Below, one piece after another: positions 17,856-28,700 of a DNA stretch of 64,000 nucleotides; position 1 is the stretch's first letter, and every line of letters starts with the position of its first letter. Under the pieces are notes generated by a model that saw nothing but the letters and a program-made list of their open reading frames with translations, was not told where the DNA came from and searched no databases. Source of the DNA: Indioceanicola profundi (GTDB lineage Bacteria > Pseudomonadota > Alphaproteobacteria > Azospirillales > Azospirillaceae); assembly GCF_003568845.1 (NCBI RefSeq), contig NZ_CP030126.1, positions 957,001-1,021,000 of the forward strand, written 5' to 3'. A program made the position numbers and the translations under genes.

Positions 17856-18119
17856 TCAGACCTTCAGCCTGTCCTTGAGATCCGACATCTGGCCGGGATC
17901 GACGAGATTCAACCGTTGAAGGTCCTCGACCGAGCCGAAGGGGCCGTGTCGATCGCGATGGGCGATGATCTCGTCCGCACGGCCGGGACCGATCCCGCGC
18001 ACGCTCATCAGCTCGTCACGTCCGGCATGATTCAGATCGACGGGCTTGTTCAGCACCTGACGTTCCACGCTGGACCCGTCGATGCGGTCGCGTGGCGCTT
18101 CGCGGCGTTCGCTGGTCAT
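17856..18119 (-). CDS. Small ComEA-like helix-hairpin-helix protein
   Basis: 87 residues. The C-terminal 60 residues (VDLNHAGRDELMSVRGIGPGRADEIIAHRD ... FGSVEDLQRL, here split) are a double helix-hairpin-helix as in ComEA and related DNA-binding proteins. There is no signal peptide or membrane anchor, unlike true ComEA, so a competence role is not implied. A good ribosome site (GAGGAG) precedes the ATG at 18119. It ends 35 bases from cheR, convergent with it, and lies downstream of fliI-fliJ on the same strand. Confidence 0.75.
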   Translation of the reverse strand: MTSERREAPRDRIDGSSVERQVLNKPVDLNHAGRDELMSVRGIGPGRADEIIAHRDRHGPFGSVEDLQRLNLVDPGQMSDLKDRLKV

Positions 18120-18208
18120 TGTGGCTTCTCCTCGCTTGTTGGCGGTGGTGCGAAGTCACGCTCCAACCGGCGAGGTCCATTGCTGTCACGCGGCGGTGAG
18201 GTCCGGGG

Positions 18209-18634
18209 TCAATCCGTCTCGTCCTTGCGACGCTGGAAGCGCGTGGCGCTGATCTCGTCGAAAGTCCCGGTTTCGCGCCTCGCGCGCTCCTGCCTGCGGC
18301 GCTGGTCGCGCTCCTCCTGCGCCAGCTCGTAACGCTTCAGCTCCCGGAAAGCATCCGCCAAAGCCTCTTCCGCGTCTTCCACCCGCTGGCCGGCCTGGAG
18401 GATGGAGCGGTCCAGATTCTCCCGCCGCAGCCGCATCTGCCGCGCGTAAGCGGAGAAGGTCATGGAAACCACGATGGAGCCGGCGGCGACACGCTGCTCC
18501 TCCGCCAACTCGGTGTCCACCCGACTGCGCTCCTCCTGCAGCCGCTCCAGCAGCGTCCGGAGTTCCGTGAGCTGTCGTCGCTGCTCATCCACCTGGAGCT
18601 TGTGAAGTCGGATCAGGGGGCCGAGGTCCTTCAT
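18209..18634 (-). CDS. fliJ: Flagellar export chaperone FliJ
   Basis: 141 residues, almost entirely predicted coiled coil (heptad-rich Leu, Glu and Arg), with the N-terminal LIRLHKLQVDEQRRQL block of FliJ. FliJ works as the stalk of the FliI ATPase ring and escorts export chaperones. It begins 11 bases after fliI, the usual pairing. FliJ is poorly conserved, so the call rests mainly on context plus coiled-coil shape. Confidence 0.85.
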   Translation of the reverse strand: MKDLGPLIRLHKLQVDEQRRQLTELRTLLERLQEERSRVDTELAEEQRVAAGSIVVSMTFSAYARQMRLRRENLDRSILQAGQRVEDAEEALADAFRELKRYELAQEERDQRRRQERARRETGTFDEISATRFQRRKDETD

Positions 18635-18645
18635 GGCGACTCTCC

Positions 18646-19992
18646 TCAGCCTGCGGCGGTGCCGCCGGCATCCATGCCCAGGATCGCGCCCAACTCGGCA
18701 TAGCCGGTGGCTAGGTCGCTCTGTTCATGGATCCGCTGCTTCAGGAAGGCCTCCAGGGCGGGGGCATAGTGGATCGCCTCATCCACCTGCGGGTCGGACC
18801 CGCGCCGGTAAGCGCCGAGCCGGATCATCTCCTCCATGTCGGCATGGGTCGCCATGAGCTGGCGCGCACGCGTCACCAGCGTGTTTTCCGCCTCCGAGTT
18901 ACAGTGCGGCATGGTCCGGCTGACGGATCGGAGGATGTTGATCGCAGGGAACCGGCCGCGTTCAGCGATGCGCCGTTCCATGACGATATGGCCGTCCAGG
19001 ATGCCGCGCACGGCGTCGGCGATTGGTTCCTCCATATCGCCGCCCTCAACCAGGACCGTGAACAGGCCGGTGATGCTGCCTTCTCCGGTACCTGGGCCGG
19101 CCCGCTCCAGCAGGCGCGGAAGCTCGGCGAAGACGGTGGGCGGATACCCCTTGGTGGTCGGCGGTTCCCCGGCGGACAGTCCGATTTCCCGCTGGGCCAT
19201 GGCGAAGCGTGTCACGCTGTCCATCAGGCACAGCACATCCTGGCCCTGGTCGCGGAAATACTCCGCTACCGCCATGGTCATGTAGGCGGCCTGGCGGCGC
19301 AGCAGGGGGGGCTCATCGCTGGTGGCGACGATGACGATGCTACGCGCCAGCCCCTCGGGGCCGAGATCGTTCTCCAGGAACTCCTGCACCTCGCGGCCAC
19401 GCTCACCGATCAGGCCGATCACGCTGACCGGGGCGTCGGTGTAGCGCGCCAGCATCGACATCAGCACGGACTTGCCGACGCCGGAGCCGGCGAAGATGCC
19501 CATCCGCTGCCCGCGGCAACAGGTCAGAAAGGTGTTCAGGGCGCGCACGCCGAGATCGATCTTGGCGCCGACCCGCTTGCGGGCATGGGCTGGCGGCGGG
19601 GCGTTGCGGACGCGCACCGCCTCGGGCCCTTGGGGCAAGGGACCAAGACCGTCGATCGGCTCCCCGAGCGCGTTGATCACGCGCCCTAGCCAAGCGTGGG
19701 TGGGATGGATGGCGGCCTGACCGTCTGCCACCTCCGCCCGGCAGCCGAGGCCGATGTCGTCCAGGCTGCCGAACGGCATGAGCAACGCTCTTCCGGAGCG
19801 GAACCCCACCACTTCGCAGGGCACAACGCGACCGCCGCGTGTTATGACCCGGCACCGCCCGCCGACCGACAATCGGCGTTCCACCCCGCCGACCTCAACA
19901 AGCATGCCAAGTACAGACGTGACCCGCCCGAACACGCGCGCCGCCGGAATAGCTTCAATTTCCTGGATAATCCGGTCAGGGTCGTATTGCAC
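18646..19992 (-). CDS. fliI: Flagellum-specific export ATPase FliI
   Basis: 448 residues from the GTG at 19992. FliI energises export of flagellar subunits. Walker A is [11 protein letters not shown] (about 167-177), Walker B is [20 protein letters not shown], and the [18 protein letters not shown] and [15 protein letters not shown] blocks are typical of the FliI/type III ATPase family rather than F1-beta. The frame also allows a TTG start at 20028, but neither candidate has a good ribosome site; the GTG gives the usual family length. It is divergent from ctrA across a CtrA-box-containing region. Confidence 0.94.
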   Translation of the reverse strand: MQYDPDRIIQEIEAIPAARVFGRVTSVLGMLVEVGGVERRLSVGGRCRVITRGGRVVPCEVVGFRSGRALLMPFGSLDDIGLGCRAEVADGQAAIHPTHAWLGRVINALGEPIDGLGPLPQGPEAVRVRNAPPPAHARKRVGAKIDLGVRALNTFLTCCRGQRMGIFAGSGVGKSVLMSMLARYTDAPVSVIGLIGERGREVQEFLENDLGPEGLARSIVIVATSDEPPLLRRQAAYMTMAVAEYFRDQGQDVLCLMDSVTRFAMAQREIGLSAGEPPTTKGYPPTVFAELPRLLERAGPGTGEGSITGLFTVLVEGGDMEEPIADAVRGILDGHIVMERRIAERGRFPAINILRSVSRTMPHCNSEAENTLVTRARQLMATHADMEEMIRLGAYRRGSDPQVDEAIHYAPALEAFLKQRIHEQSDLATGYAELGAILGMDAGGTAAG

Positions 19993-20028
19993 GGGGTCCG
20001 GTTTCCTTGGCGCGCATTGCTGTGCCAA

Positions 20029-20201
20029 ATTTATGCTGGCACTAAAATATTAACGACGGGTATTCCCTTCGGATAGCATAATGAACTAACCTCAGTTAAC
20101 CTATTTCTGTCGATCAATCGGACGGGGTTGGCCCGGCTTCTCCACCTTTGCGCGCCGGATACAGTCATATCCGGACCAGCACCGGAATTGTGAGGAACAC
20201 G
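20029..20201. promoter_or_regulatory. Shared fliI/ctrA control region with TTAAC elements
   Basis: AT-rich for this window. It contains TTAA-N7-TATT (20050-20064) and CTAA-N6-TTAACC (20086-20101), both partial matches to the CtrA consensus TTAA-N7-TTAA. Two half-sites placed between the flagellar operon and ctrA fit CtrA control of both and autoregulation, but neither site is perfect. Confidence 0.45.
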
Positions 20202-20909
20202 ATGAGAGTCCTGTTGGTCGAAGACGACAAGTCCATGGCCAGGAGTATCCAATTGATGCTGGGTACCGAAGGCTACATCGTGGACACGACCGATCTTGGC
20301 GAAGACGGCCTGGAAATCGGCAAAATCTATGACTACGACATTATCATTCTCGACTTGATGCTGCCCGACATCGACGGGTACGAGGTGCTGCGCCGTCTGC
20401 GCTCCGCCCGCGTCAACACGCCGATCCTGATCCTTTCCGGCCTGACCGAAATGGATGCCAAGATCAAGGGGCTGGGCTTCGGTGCGGACGACTATATTAC
20501 GAAGCCGTTCGACAAGCGGGAGCTGGTCGCCCGGCTTCAGGCGATCATCCGCCGCTCCAAGGGCCATTCGGAGAGCCTGATCCGGACCGGCAAGCTGGCC
20601 GTCAATCTGGAGGCCCGCACGGTGGAGGTGGATGGCAGTCCGCTGCACCTGACCGGCAAGGAGTACGGAATCCTGGAGCTGCTGTCCCTGCGCAAGGGCA
20701 CCACGCTGACCAAGGAGATGTTCCTCAACCATCTCTATGGCGGGATGGATGAGCCGGAGCTGAAGATCATCGACGTCTTCGTCTGCAAACTCCGCAAGAA
20801 GCTCACCACCGCCACCAAGGGCGAGAACTACATCGAGACGGTGTGGGGGCGCGGCTATGTGTTGCGCGATCCGCCGGCCGATGCGAAGGCCCAGCGTCAG
20901 GCGGGTTGA
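20202..20909 (+). CDS. ctrA: Cell-cycle/motility master regulator CtrA
   Basis: 235 residues, OmpR-type response regulator. The receiver has the acid pair at 8-9, phospho-acceptor Asp51 ([20 protein letters not shown]) and Lys in [12 protein letters not shown]. The winged-helix domain includes [19 protein letters not shown] and [11 protein letters not shown], diagnostic of CtrA. The ATG at 20202 is preceded by TGAGGAACACG. The C-terminus ends in KAQRQAG and lacks the terminal Ala-Ala that marks Caulobacter CtrA for ClpXP. In Rhodospirillales CtrA mainly controls motility, which matches the che and fli neighbours. Confidence 0.96.
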   Translation: MRVLLVEDDKSMARSIQLMLGTEGYIVDTTDLGEDGLEIGKIYDYDIIILDLMLPDIDGYEVLRRLRSARVNTPILILSGLTEMDAKIKGLGFGADDYITKPFDKRELVARLQAIIRRSKGHSESLIRTGKLAVNLEARTVEVDGSPLHLTGKEYGILELLSLRKGTTLTKEMFLNHLYGGMDEPELKIIDVFVCKLRKKLTTATKGENYIETVWGRGYVLRDPPADAKAQRQAG

Positions 20910-21010
20910 TGGGCGCCGGCCGGATTGGCATATCCTGAATCATACGGGGGTGTGTCAATCCGGCTGCTGGACTGTTGCGTGCGGACGCTGATTGTTCCGG
21001 GAGCGGTCCC

Positions 21011-22171
21011 ATGAATGGATCGACCCGGCCTTCCGGCCGGCGCGTCGTGCTGGCCGGGGCCGGACATGCGCAGCTCTATACGCTGAAGCACGCCATCGAG
21101 TTCGCCCGGCGCGGGCATGAGCTGGTTACCATCGCACCGGACCACTTCTGGTATTCGGGGCTGGCCACCGGCGTCCTCTCCGGCCTCTATACGCCAGCGA
21201 TCGACAAGGTGGATGTGGAAGCGCTGACCCGGCAGGCGGGTGGCCGCTTCATCCGCGACAGGATCACGGAAGTCGATCTGACCCGGCGCCTGGTGCATCT
21301 GGAACGGGGCGATCCCCTCAGCTTCGATGCGCTGTCCATCACGCTGGGAAGCGAACCGCATCCCGTTCCCGGTGCCGGAGGCGTTCCAGGCTGCTATAGC
21401 GTGAAGCCGATTGCCCAGATCTGCCGGCTCCGCGAGGAAATCGAAAGGCGGTTGACGGCCGATCCCTCGTCCGCGCCACGGATCGTGGTGGCCGGCGGCG
21501 GTGTTACCGCGGTGGAACTCGCGTCCAATCTCGAAGCGCTTGCCCGCCGCTTCGGCGGAAATGTCCGAGTCGTCGTGCTGGCCGGTCGCGGCGGGCCTCT
21601 GCGCCAACTTCCTCCCGCGGCAGCCAGCCTTGTTCTCGACATACTGGAGCGGCGAGGCATCTGTGTGCAGTCGGGCGCGCGGGTAGAGCGGGTGGAGCCC
21701 GGCTGCGCCATCCTGGAAGGAAGCGGGACCGCGGTTGCTTTCGACCTGTTCGTCAACGCCACCGGCCTGCAGCCCAATCCTGTTCTGAAACGCTCCGGCC
21801 TTCCAGTCGATGGCCGGGGTGCGATGCTGGTGGACGACACGTTGCGGAGCATTGCCGATCCCAACGTCCATGGCGGCGGCGACTGCATCGCCATCAGGGG
21901 ATACGAACTGCCCAGGATTGGCGTCCACGCCATCCGGGAGGCGCCGATCCTGTTCCGCAATTTACTTGCGGCCCTGGACTGCGAGCCGGCGGAGACCTAT
22001 GCCCCGCAGGCGCGCTATCTCTGGATCATGAATCTCGGCGATGAAACCGGGCTCGCCGTGCGCGGCGGGCTCTGGTGGCATGGGCGGCTTGCATTCCGCC
22101 TCAAGGATTGGATCGACCGCCGATTCCTGCGGGAATATCAGATCGCCGCCGGGAGCGACATCGTTGCCTGA
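21011..22171 (+). CDS. FAD/NAD(P)-binding oxidoreductase (NDH-2 / SelD-N-terminal-domain-like)
   Basis: 386 residues. The N-terminal FAD motif is VVLAGAGHAQLYTLKHA, a variant close to the flavoprotein domain found fused to some SelD proteins (AGxGHA). The block YSGLATGVLSGLY and a second nucleotide motif IVVAGGGVTAVELASNLEAL follow, then LFVNATGLQPNP and the FAD-contact region VHGGGDCIAI. No SelD domain and no C-terminal membrane-anchoring amphipathic helix are obvious. A single-subunit quinone reductase or sulfide-quinone-type role is possible; the substrate is not evident. The ATG at 21011 is favoured over upstream in-frame starts. Confidence 0.8.
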   Translation: MNGSTRPSGRRVVLAGAGHAQLYTLKHAIEFARRGHELVTIAPDHFWYSGLATGVLSGLYTPAIDKVDVEALTRQAGGRFIRDRITEVDLTRRLVHLERGDPLSFDALSITLGSEPHPVPGAGGVPGCYSVKPIAQICRLREEIERRLTADPSSAPRIVVAGGGVTAVELASNLEALARRFGGNVRVVVLAGRGGPLRQLPPAAASLVLDILERRGICVQSGARVERVEPGCAILEGSGTAVAFDLFVNATGLQPNPVLKRSGLPVDGRGAMLVDDTLRSIADPNVHGGGDCIAIRGYELPRIGVHAIREAPILFRNLLAALDCEPAETYAPQARYLWIMNLGDETGLAVRGGLWWHGRLAFRLKDWIDRRFLREYQIAAGSDIVA

Positions 22172-22217
22172 AGCGGCAAAGAGGCGGGCGCCCGGCCGTC
22201 TACGCCGTTGGGTTAGC

Positions 22218-22562
22218 ATGATGAAGCGGGACGTACTGGCCCTTTGGCTCGCGGCGCGTGACCGGCGGGTGCCCTGGCATGCCAAGGTCCTGGCGGCGGT
22301 GGTTGCGGCCTATGCGCTGTCGCCGATCGACCTGATCCCCGATGCTATTCCTGTGCTGGGCTATCTTGACGATCTGATCCTGGTTCCGGCCGGCATCTGG
22401 CTGGCGGTGCGTCTGATCCCTGTTGCGTTGATGACGGAACTACGGGAACGGGCGGCCGCTCTCGACCGGCCGGTCAGCCGGGCTAGCGCCGCGCTGATCC
22501 TTGCGCTCTGGCTGGCAGGAGCCGGAATCCTGGCTTGGTTCTGGTTAATCCGGCCGGAATAA
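22218..22562 (+). CDS. YkvA/DUF1232-family membrane protein
   Basis: 114 residues. The DUF1232 core [20 protein letters not shown] followed by [14 protein letters not shown] is a textbook match. Two or three membrane segments are seen: one overlapping the core, one at about 55-72, one at the C-terminus ([18 protein letters not shown]). Function of the family is not established. Two ATG codons in tandem (22218, 22221) are possible starts. It lies 46 bases after the flavoprotein gene. Confidence 0.85.
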   Translation: MMKRDVLALWLAARDRRVPWHAKVLAAVVAAYALSPIDLIPDAIPVLGYLDDLILVPAGIWLAVRLIPVALMTELRERAAALDRPVSRASAALILALWLAGAGILAWFWLIRPE

Positions 22563-22663
22563 CGGCCGGACCTGATATGAGCGGCCGCCCTCCAAGGTCG
22601 GAACCGGATCAATGCCCCGCCTGTTCGGCGTTCAACCGACCGAGACAAGAGAGGAACCGGACG

Positions 22664-23845
22664 ATGAAGGCGCTGTGCTGGCACGGGAAAGGCGATATCC
22701 GCTACGACACGGTTCCCGATCCGAAGATCGAGGATCCGCAGGACGCCATTATCAAGGTCACAAGCTGCGCCATCTGCGGTTCCGACCTACACCTCATGGA
22801 TGGGTACATTCCGTTCATGGAAAGCGGCGACGTGCTGGGCCATGAATGCATGGGCGAGGTGGTCGAGGTCGGCAAGGAAACGAAGAACCTGAAGGTCGGC
22901 GACCGGGTGGTGATCCCCTTCACCATCAATTGCGGCAAGTGCGACCAGTGCCGGCGCGGCAACTTCTCCGTCTGCGAGAACAGCAACCGGAACGCCAGCC
23001 TGGCCGCCAAGATGTTCGGCCATACCACCGCCGGTTTGTTCGGATATTCGCACCTGACCGGCGGCTATGCCGGCGGGCAGGCGGAATATGTGCGGGTGCC
23101 CTTCGCCGACCCGACGGCAATCAAGGTGCCGAAGACCGGACTGACCGACGATCAACTCCTGTTCCTCAGCGACATCTTCCCGACCGGCTGGCAGGCGGCG
23201 GTCCATTGCGACATCCAGCCCACGGATGTCGTCGCGATCTGGGGCTGCGGGCCGGTGGCACAGTTCGCGATCAAGAGCGCCCTGATGCTGGGCGCCCATA
23301 CGGTCATCGCCATCGACCGCGTCCCGGAACGGCTGGCCCTTGCCAAGGAGGCGGGCGCCATCACCATCAACTTCGATGAGGAGCCGGTGCTGGAGCGGCT
23401 CAATGAGCTGACCGGCGGGCGCGGACCGGATAAATGCATCGAGGCTGTGGGCATGGAGGCGCATGCCGGCCTGGGTGCGCACGGGCTGATGGGCATGTAC
23501 GACAAGGCCAAATCCACGCTGATGCTGGAGACAGAGCGGCCGGTGGCCCTGCGTGAGGCGATCTATGCCTGCCGCCCCGGCGGCATCGTCTCTGTCGCCG
23601 GGGTGTTCGGGGGACTGGCCGACAAGATTCCGCTGGGTGCCTTCATGAACAAGGGCCTGACCATGCGAACGGGCCAGACCCATGTGAAGCGCTTTACCGA
23701 TGATCTGCTGCGCCGGATCGAGGAAGGGCAGATCGACCCAACCTTCGTCATCACGCACAAGCTGGACCTAAAGGACGGGCCGGAGGCCTATCACACCTTC
23801 CGCGACAAGAAGGACGGCTGCATCAAGGTGGTGCTGCGGCCGTAA
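22664..23845 (+). CDS. Zinc-dependent alcohol dehydrogenase (formaldehyde-dehydrogenase-like)
   Basis: 393 residues, medium-chain dehydrogenase. The catalytic-zinc residues are in [17 protein letters not shown] and [12 protein letters not shown]; the structural zinc lobe is [18 protein letters not shown]. The coenzyme motif is [14 protein letters not shown] with [10 protein letters not shown], implying NAD. The insert around [20 protein letters not shown] matches the glutathione-independent formaldehyde dehydrogenase-like subgroup seen in many soil bacteria; the true substrate is unknown. AGAGAGGAAC precedes the ATG at 22664. Convergent with malQ. Confidence 0.88.
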   Translation: MKALCWHGKGDIRYDTVPDPKIEDPQDAIIKVTSCAICGSDLHLMDGYIPFMESGDVLGHECMGEVVEVGKETKNLKVGDRVVIPFTINCGKCDQCRRGNFSVCENSNRNASLAAKMFGHTTAGLFGYSHLTGGYAGGQAEYVRVPFADPTAIKVPKTGLTDDQLLFLSDIFPTGWQAAVHCDIQPTDVVAIWGCGPVAQFAIKSALMLGAHTVIAIDRVPERLALAKEAGAITINFDEEPVLERLNELTGGRGPDKCIEAVGMEAHAGLGAHGLMGMYDKAKSTLMLETERPVALREAIYACRPGGIVSVAGVFGGLADKIPLGAFMNKGLTMRTGQTHVKRFTDDLLRRIEEGQIDPTFVITHKLDLKDGPEAYHTFRDKKDGCIKVVLRP

Positions 23846-23903
23846 GCGCCGACGTGTGGCGCTTGGCGGATTGCGACTTCCCTGTCCTGGTCGTCGCAAT
23901 CCG
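23844..23903. terminator. Two hairpins between convergent genes
   Basis: AAGCGCC/GGCGCTT (23844-23864) and an 11-bp pair CGGATTGCGAC (23867-23877) with GTCGCAATCCG (23893-23903) fill the gap between the dehydrogenase and malQ. Neither has a long T-run, so termination on both strands is plausible but not certain. Confidence 0.45.
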
Positions 23904-23921
23904 TCCTCGGCTGCCGCCAGC

Positions 23922-25442
23922 TCAGGACTGGCCGGGCAGGCGGCTGGTCCGTTCAGTCAGGGCGCGGAGCCCCTCCACGGCATGATGGTCGAATTGGCCG
24001 GGCTGCAGACGCCAGGCCCAGTTGCCGTCCGCCACGCCGGGGATGTTCATCCGGGCTTCCGTACCCAGGCCCAGCACGTCCTGCACGGGCACCACCGCCA
24101 GGCGCGCATTGGTTTCCATCGCATAGCGGATGAAGTCCCAATGTACGGCGGTATGGTTGCTGTGCAGGAAGTCCAGCATCGCCCGACCGGTATCCGAGTC
24201 CACCCCGCCCACATGGCGGAACCAGCCCAGGATCGTGTCATTGTCGTGGGTGCCGGTATAGAAGATCCGGTTCTCTGGATGCCGGCTCGAGTCCGACCGC
24301 TCCGGATGGAAATCCTCTCCCCACTCGAAGGGCAGGACGCGCATGCCGGGGAAACCGAAATGGTCCCGCAGACGCTCCACCTCATCCGTGATGATGCCGA
24401 GGTCTTCTGCAATTACCGGCACATCGCCGAACCGGTCCCGCAGGGACTGGAACAGCTCGTACCCAGGGGCGGGGACCCAGCGGCCATTGATGGCCGTTTC
24501 CTGCCCAGCGGGAATTTCCCAGTATGCCTCGAAGCCGCGGAAATGGTCGACGCGGACCAGATCGACCATCTCGAGCGTCTTGGCCATGCGGAGTTGCCAC
24601 CAGGCGAATCCTTCCGCCCGGTGCGCGTCCCAGCGGTAGAGCGGGTTGCCCCAGAGCTGGCCGGTCGCGCTGAAATAATCCGGCGGGACGCCGGCGACCA
24701 GCGTCGGGCGACCGGTATTGTCCAACTCGAACAAATGTGGCTTGGACCAGACGTCGGCGCTGTCGCCGGCGACGAAGATCGGAATGTCGCCGATGATCCT
24801 CACGCCCTTGGAATGGGCATGGGCGCGCAGCCGCTCCCACTGGCGGAAGAACAGGAACTGCTGAACCTTGATGCGGCGGATTTCCATGCCCAGGCTGTGG
24901 CGCGCCTCTGACAGGCCCATCGGGTCGCGCATGACATAGAGCGCGTTCCACTCCTGCCAGGGCCGGCCGCGATGGCGGTCCTTCAGCGCGATGAAGAGGG
25001 CGTAGTCGTCCAGCCAGTCGGCTTCATGCCGGGCGCGGAAGAGGTCGAAATCGGCCCACAGCTCATCGCTGCCGTCACGGCGCAGGAAGTTGGCGCAGAC
25101 CTCGTCCAGCGCCGCCAGCTTTGCCGAGACCACGTCGCCGTAATCCACGCCGTTTGCCCGGTTCTGCGGCAGGCGGTACTGGATAGCGCTGTCGGCCAAC
25201 CCCTCCGCGATCAGGTCGTCGAAGCTGATCAGCAGCGGATTGCCGGCGAAGGTGGAGAGGGCGGAATAAGGGGAGTTGCCGGCACTGGTGGGACCGAGCG
25301 GCAGGATCTGCCACCAGGACTGCCCGGCTTCCGCAAGCTGGTCCACGAAGTGGCGGGCCGCCGGGCCCAGGTCGCCGATGCCATGGCCACCGGGTAGGCA
25401 TGTTGGATGCAGCAGGATGCCGCTGGCGCGCTCGAGGTTCAT
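23922..25442 (-). CDS. malQ: 4-alpha-glucanotransferase (amylomaltase)
   Basis: 506 residues, GH77. MalQ moves glucan chains between maltodextrins and releases glucose. Seen: the N-terminal GILLHPTCLPGGHGIGDLG, SYSALSTFAGNPLL-type block (here SPYSALSTFAGNP), DIPIFVAGDSADVW, the nucleophile region VDLVRVDHFRGFEAYWEIP (Asp about 295), acid/base VIAEDLGIIT (Glu about 345), and FYTGTHDNDT with the third carboxylate. It is divergent from the phosphorylase-kinase-like gene with a HexR-type site between them. Confidence 0.95.
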   Translation of the reverse strand: MNLERASGILLHPTCLPGGHGIGDLGPAARHFVDQLAEAGQSWWQILPLGPTSAGNSPYSALSTFAGNPLLISFDDLIAEGLADSAIQYRLPQNRANGVDYGDVVSAKLAALDEVCANFLRRDGSDELWADFDLFRARHEADWLDDYALFIALKDRHRGRPWQEWNALYVMRDPMGLSEARHSLGMEIRRIKVQQFLFFRQWERLRAHAHSKGVRIIGDIPIFVAGDSADVWSKPHLFELDNTGRPTLVAGVPPDYFSATGQLWGNPLYRWDAHRAEGFAWWQLRMAKTLEMVDLVRVDHFRGFEAYWEIPAGQETAINGRWVPAPGYELFQSLRDRFGDVPVIAEDLGIITDEVERLRDHFGFPGMRVLPFEWGEDFHPERSDSSRHPENRIFYTGTHDNDTILGWFRHVGGVDSDTGRAMLDFLHSNHTAVHWDFIRYAMETNARLAVVPVQDVLGLGTEARMNIPGVADGNWAWRLQPGQFDHHAVEGLRALTERTSRLPGQS

Positions 25443-25515
25443 GTCTTGGATCTGGGATGGGTCGGTGGTGGCGGGCGCGCGGAACCGGGGCTGTCCGGCG
25501 GTCCCTTGCGTTGTG

Positions 25516-25543
25516 ATATTAGTAGTAGCGTTACAAGCCTCAA
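25516..25543 (-). promoter_or_regulatory. Candidate malQ promoter
   Basis: On the minus strand TTGAGG (25543-25538), a 16-base spacer and TAATAT (25521-25516) make a reasonable sigma-70-type promoter 74 bases before the malQ start. The HexR-like site lies between the two hexamers, where a bound repressor would block polymerase. Confidence 0.5.
25521..25535. promoter_or_regulatory. HexR-like operator between malQ and the phosphorylase-kinase-like gene
   Basis: AGTAGTAGCGTTACA matches the HexR consensus TGTARTWWWAYTACA in both arms (GTAGT and TTACA) but deviates at the first base and in the centre. It is the weakest of five such sites in the window. Confidence 0.45.
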
Positions 25544-25710
25544 ATCACTTTCGGATGTGAGCCGTTGTTAAGAATTGCGCGCTATCGGTGATGTCCGGCT
25601 TGCCAAGGACCGCGTTCCGGTACCAGGATTACAAAATCCATGTGCGACAGATGGCCCGACGGCCGTTTCAAGAGACATAGCCCTCGCGCCCTGCCACGGT
25701 TCGACGCCCC

Positions 25711-28700
25711 ATGACACTTCAGCTCCTTCCGCCCGGCAGCATCAGCGGTCCGGAAGCGTCCATCGCGGCGCTGGACCGGCTGTACGATCATGTCACAAAG
25801 GTGATGCTGTCGCGCCAGCACCCGGTCACCGGCCTGCTGCCGGCCAGTACGGCGATCACCGTGCATGGCAATTACACCCATGCGTGGGTCCGAGACAACG
25901 TCTACAGCGTCATCGGCGCCTGGGCACTTGGGTTGGCCTACCGCCGAAGGGGCGACCGTCCCGCTCGCGCCCGGTTGCTTGAGCAGTCGGTGCTGAAGAC
26001 CATGCGCGGCCTGCTTCAGGCCATGATGCGGCAGGCCGCGAAGGTGGAGAGGTTCAAGCACACCCAGAACCCGCTGGACAGCCTGCACGCGATCTATTCC
26101 GCCAGCACCGGGGAAACGGTGGCGCAGGATAATGGCTGGGGGCACCTCCAGATCGACGCCACCTCGCTGTTCCTGCTGATGCTGGCGCAGATGACGCGCT
26201 CCGGCCTGCCGATCCTGTACACCATGGACGAGGTGGCGTTCGTCCAGAATCTGGCCCACTACATCGGCCCGGCCTACCGCATCGCCGATTACGGCATCTG
26301 GGAGCGGGGCCGGAAGATCAATGACGGCAGGGCGGAGCTGAATGCCAGTTCCATCGGCATGGCGAAGGCGGCGCTGGAAGCCATCCAGGGCATGGACATG
26401 TTCGGGGAGGACGCGTTCGGCGCCGGCGAGGGGCGGCAGGCCGTCATCCATGTGGTCCCCGACGAGATCGCCCGCGCCCGCGCCACGCTGGAAGCGCTGC
26501 TGCCGCGCGAATCGGGTTCCAAGGAGGTGGATGCGGCGCTCCTCTCCGTGATCGGCTGGCCCGCCTTCGCGGTGGAGGACCCCGATCTGGTGGCCCGCAC
26601 CAGCGCCAACATCGCGGCCAAGCTGGAAGGGCGCTGGGGCGCCAAGCGCTTCCTGCGCGACGGGCATCAGACCGCGTTGGAAGACCATAACCGCCTGCAC
26701 TACGAAGCAGGGGAGCTGAGCCGCTTCGACGGGATCGAATCGGAATGGCCGCTCTTCTTCACCTATCGCTATGTCACGGCTCTGCTGACCGGAGACCGGG
26801 AGGCGGCGTCCGTCTACCGGAAGAAGCTGGACGGGCTGCTGGTGGAGCGGCATGGAGAACCGTTGCTGCCCGAGCTGTTCATCGTCCCTGCCGAGCTGGC
26901 AGAGGCCGAGCGGGCCGCACCGGGCAGCCAGCCGCGCGTGCCGAACGAGAATGTGCCGCTGCTCTGGGCACAGAGCCTGTATGTGGTGGGGCTGCTGCTG
27001 GAAGCGGGATTGCTCGCCCCGGCGGATATCGACCCGCTGAACCGCCGCTCACGGATCGGGCGCAAGCCGCCGGTGCCGGTTCGGCTGGTGGTGCTGGCCG
27101 AGGATGAGGATATCCGATGCAGCCTCGGCAGGTTCGGGGTGGAAGCCCAGCGTCTCGATCCCGCCGGTCCCGTCGCTGTCTGCGCGCCCGACGTGCTGAC
27201 GGAGGTGCTGGGCCACATCGGCGACTGTCCCGCACTGGGTTTGACCGGGCGGCCGCCGCGCCGTCTCGGCAGCCTCATCACGGCGCAGGCTTTCCGCCTT
27301 TCGGGCAAGCCGACCGTGTTCGTGCCGACCTTCATCGGTGAGGATGGCTTCTATTTCAGCTTCGACAACCGCTTGGTGATCCAGCGGCTTCTGACCGAGG
27401 TGGCCTATGTCAACCGGAGCTGGACCCGGTCGGAGGCGCCGCTGCTGGTGCTGCCAGTGACCCATGGCATGACGGAGTCCGCCGGTTTCGACGAGCTGGC
27501 GCGGACACTGGCCGCCCTCTCGGCGGGGCGGGTTCCGGAGTTGGCGATCCGGGGCGTGACCTTGGGGCAGGCGCTGGCCGACGCCCATACGGTCAGCCTG
27601 CACGGCGTGCCGCCGGGACGACCGCTTGCGCCCTCCAACCGCTTCGAAGTGGCGGCCGAGACCGAGGCGCTGGACCGTCCGGATCTGTCGGAGGAGGAGC
27701 AGTTGGAGCTTCTCTACCGCACGGCCGGACGCCACGGACAATGGGCCACCGTCCGAACCGCGGCTTACCGGCTTGGCCGGCATGACGAGCGGTTGCAGGA
27801 CGCGGTCAAGGAGATGGTGGTGCGCCGCAAGCGCATCATGCTGGGCCGCACCGGACAGCCCGGCGATCTGGTTGATACGCCGCTGGACAATGCCGGGGTG
27901 ATCGCCCGGCTGGCGCGAGCCTGCGCCGGCGACCCCTGCCAGGACATGTTGGCCGAGGAGATGGTGCTGTTCTGCGGGACAGCGGTGAAGGCGAACCCGG
28001 ACCTGTTCCGCCACTGCCTGACGCTCCGCCCGCTTGACCTGGTCGGACTGCTGGTGCGCAGCCTTCAACGGGACCGGAGCATCGACGAGGCGGAGGCCTG
28101 CCGGCACCTTGCCGGGGAGAGCCCGCATAACGTGGCGACGCGGCTTCGCCGGCTTATCGCTGGCTGTCCGGGGATGACGGGGGAGTTCTGTCTTCCAACG
28201 CTGAGCGGGATGGAGTCCGACCGGCCGGTCTTCGGACTGGAGGCGGAGACGGCGGGCTGGGTGGCGGGCTTCATCGCCGGCGGCTGCGACTGGGCGGCAT
28301 GGCGGGACGCAACCGGTGCGCTGCTGCCGGTGCCTCCTGACTTCTTCGCCAGGGTCTGGGAGGTGCTGCACCATTGCGATGCCCTGGTGATCGCCGATCC
28401 AGCCGAACCCGCACACCGGCTGGACAGCTTCGTGCTGCGGGCCGATGCCACGCCGGACGAGCGGGATTTCGCGTTGGCGGTGGAGCTGCTGTTGGACCGG
28501 ATCGCCGATCCCGCCTATCGACAGCTCACGGTGGAGACGCTGTGGGCCATGTCGGAGCTGCTCCGGGCCCGTTCGGACCTGCGGATCAAAGGGAGCGTCG
28601 CGGTGGACGAGCTTCTGGCCGCCGCTGTGTGCGCCCAGGGGATCGCAGACCCGGCGGAGGCATGGCGCCGCTTCCGTGCCCTTTCGCCGACGGAGGTGGC

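Noticed and set aside
17856-18119. Competence ComEA gene
   Set aside because: The helix-hairpin-helix part matches, but the signal or membrane anchor expected in ComEA is missing, so it is listed only as ComEA-like.
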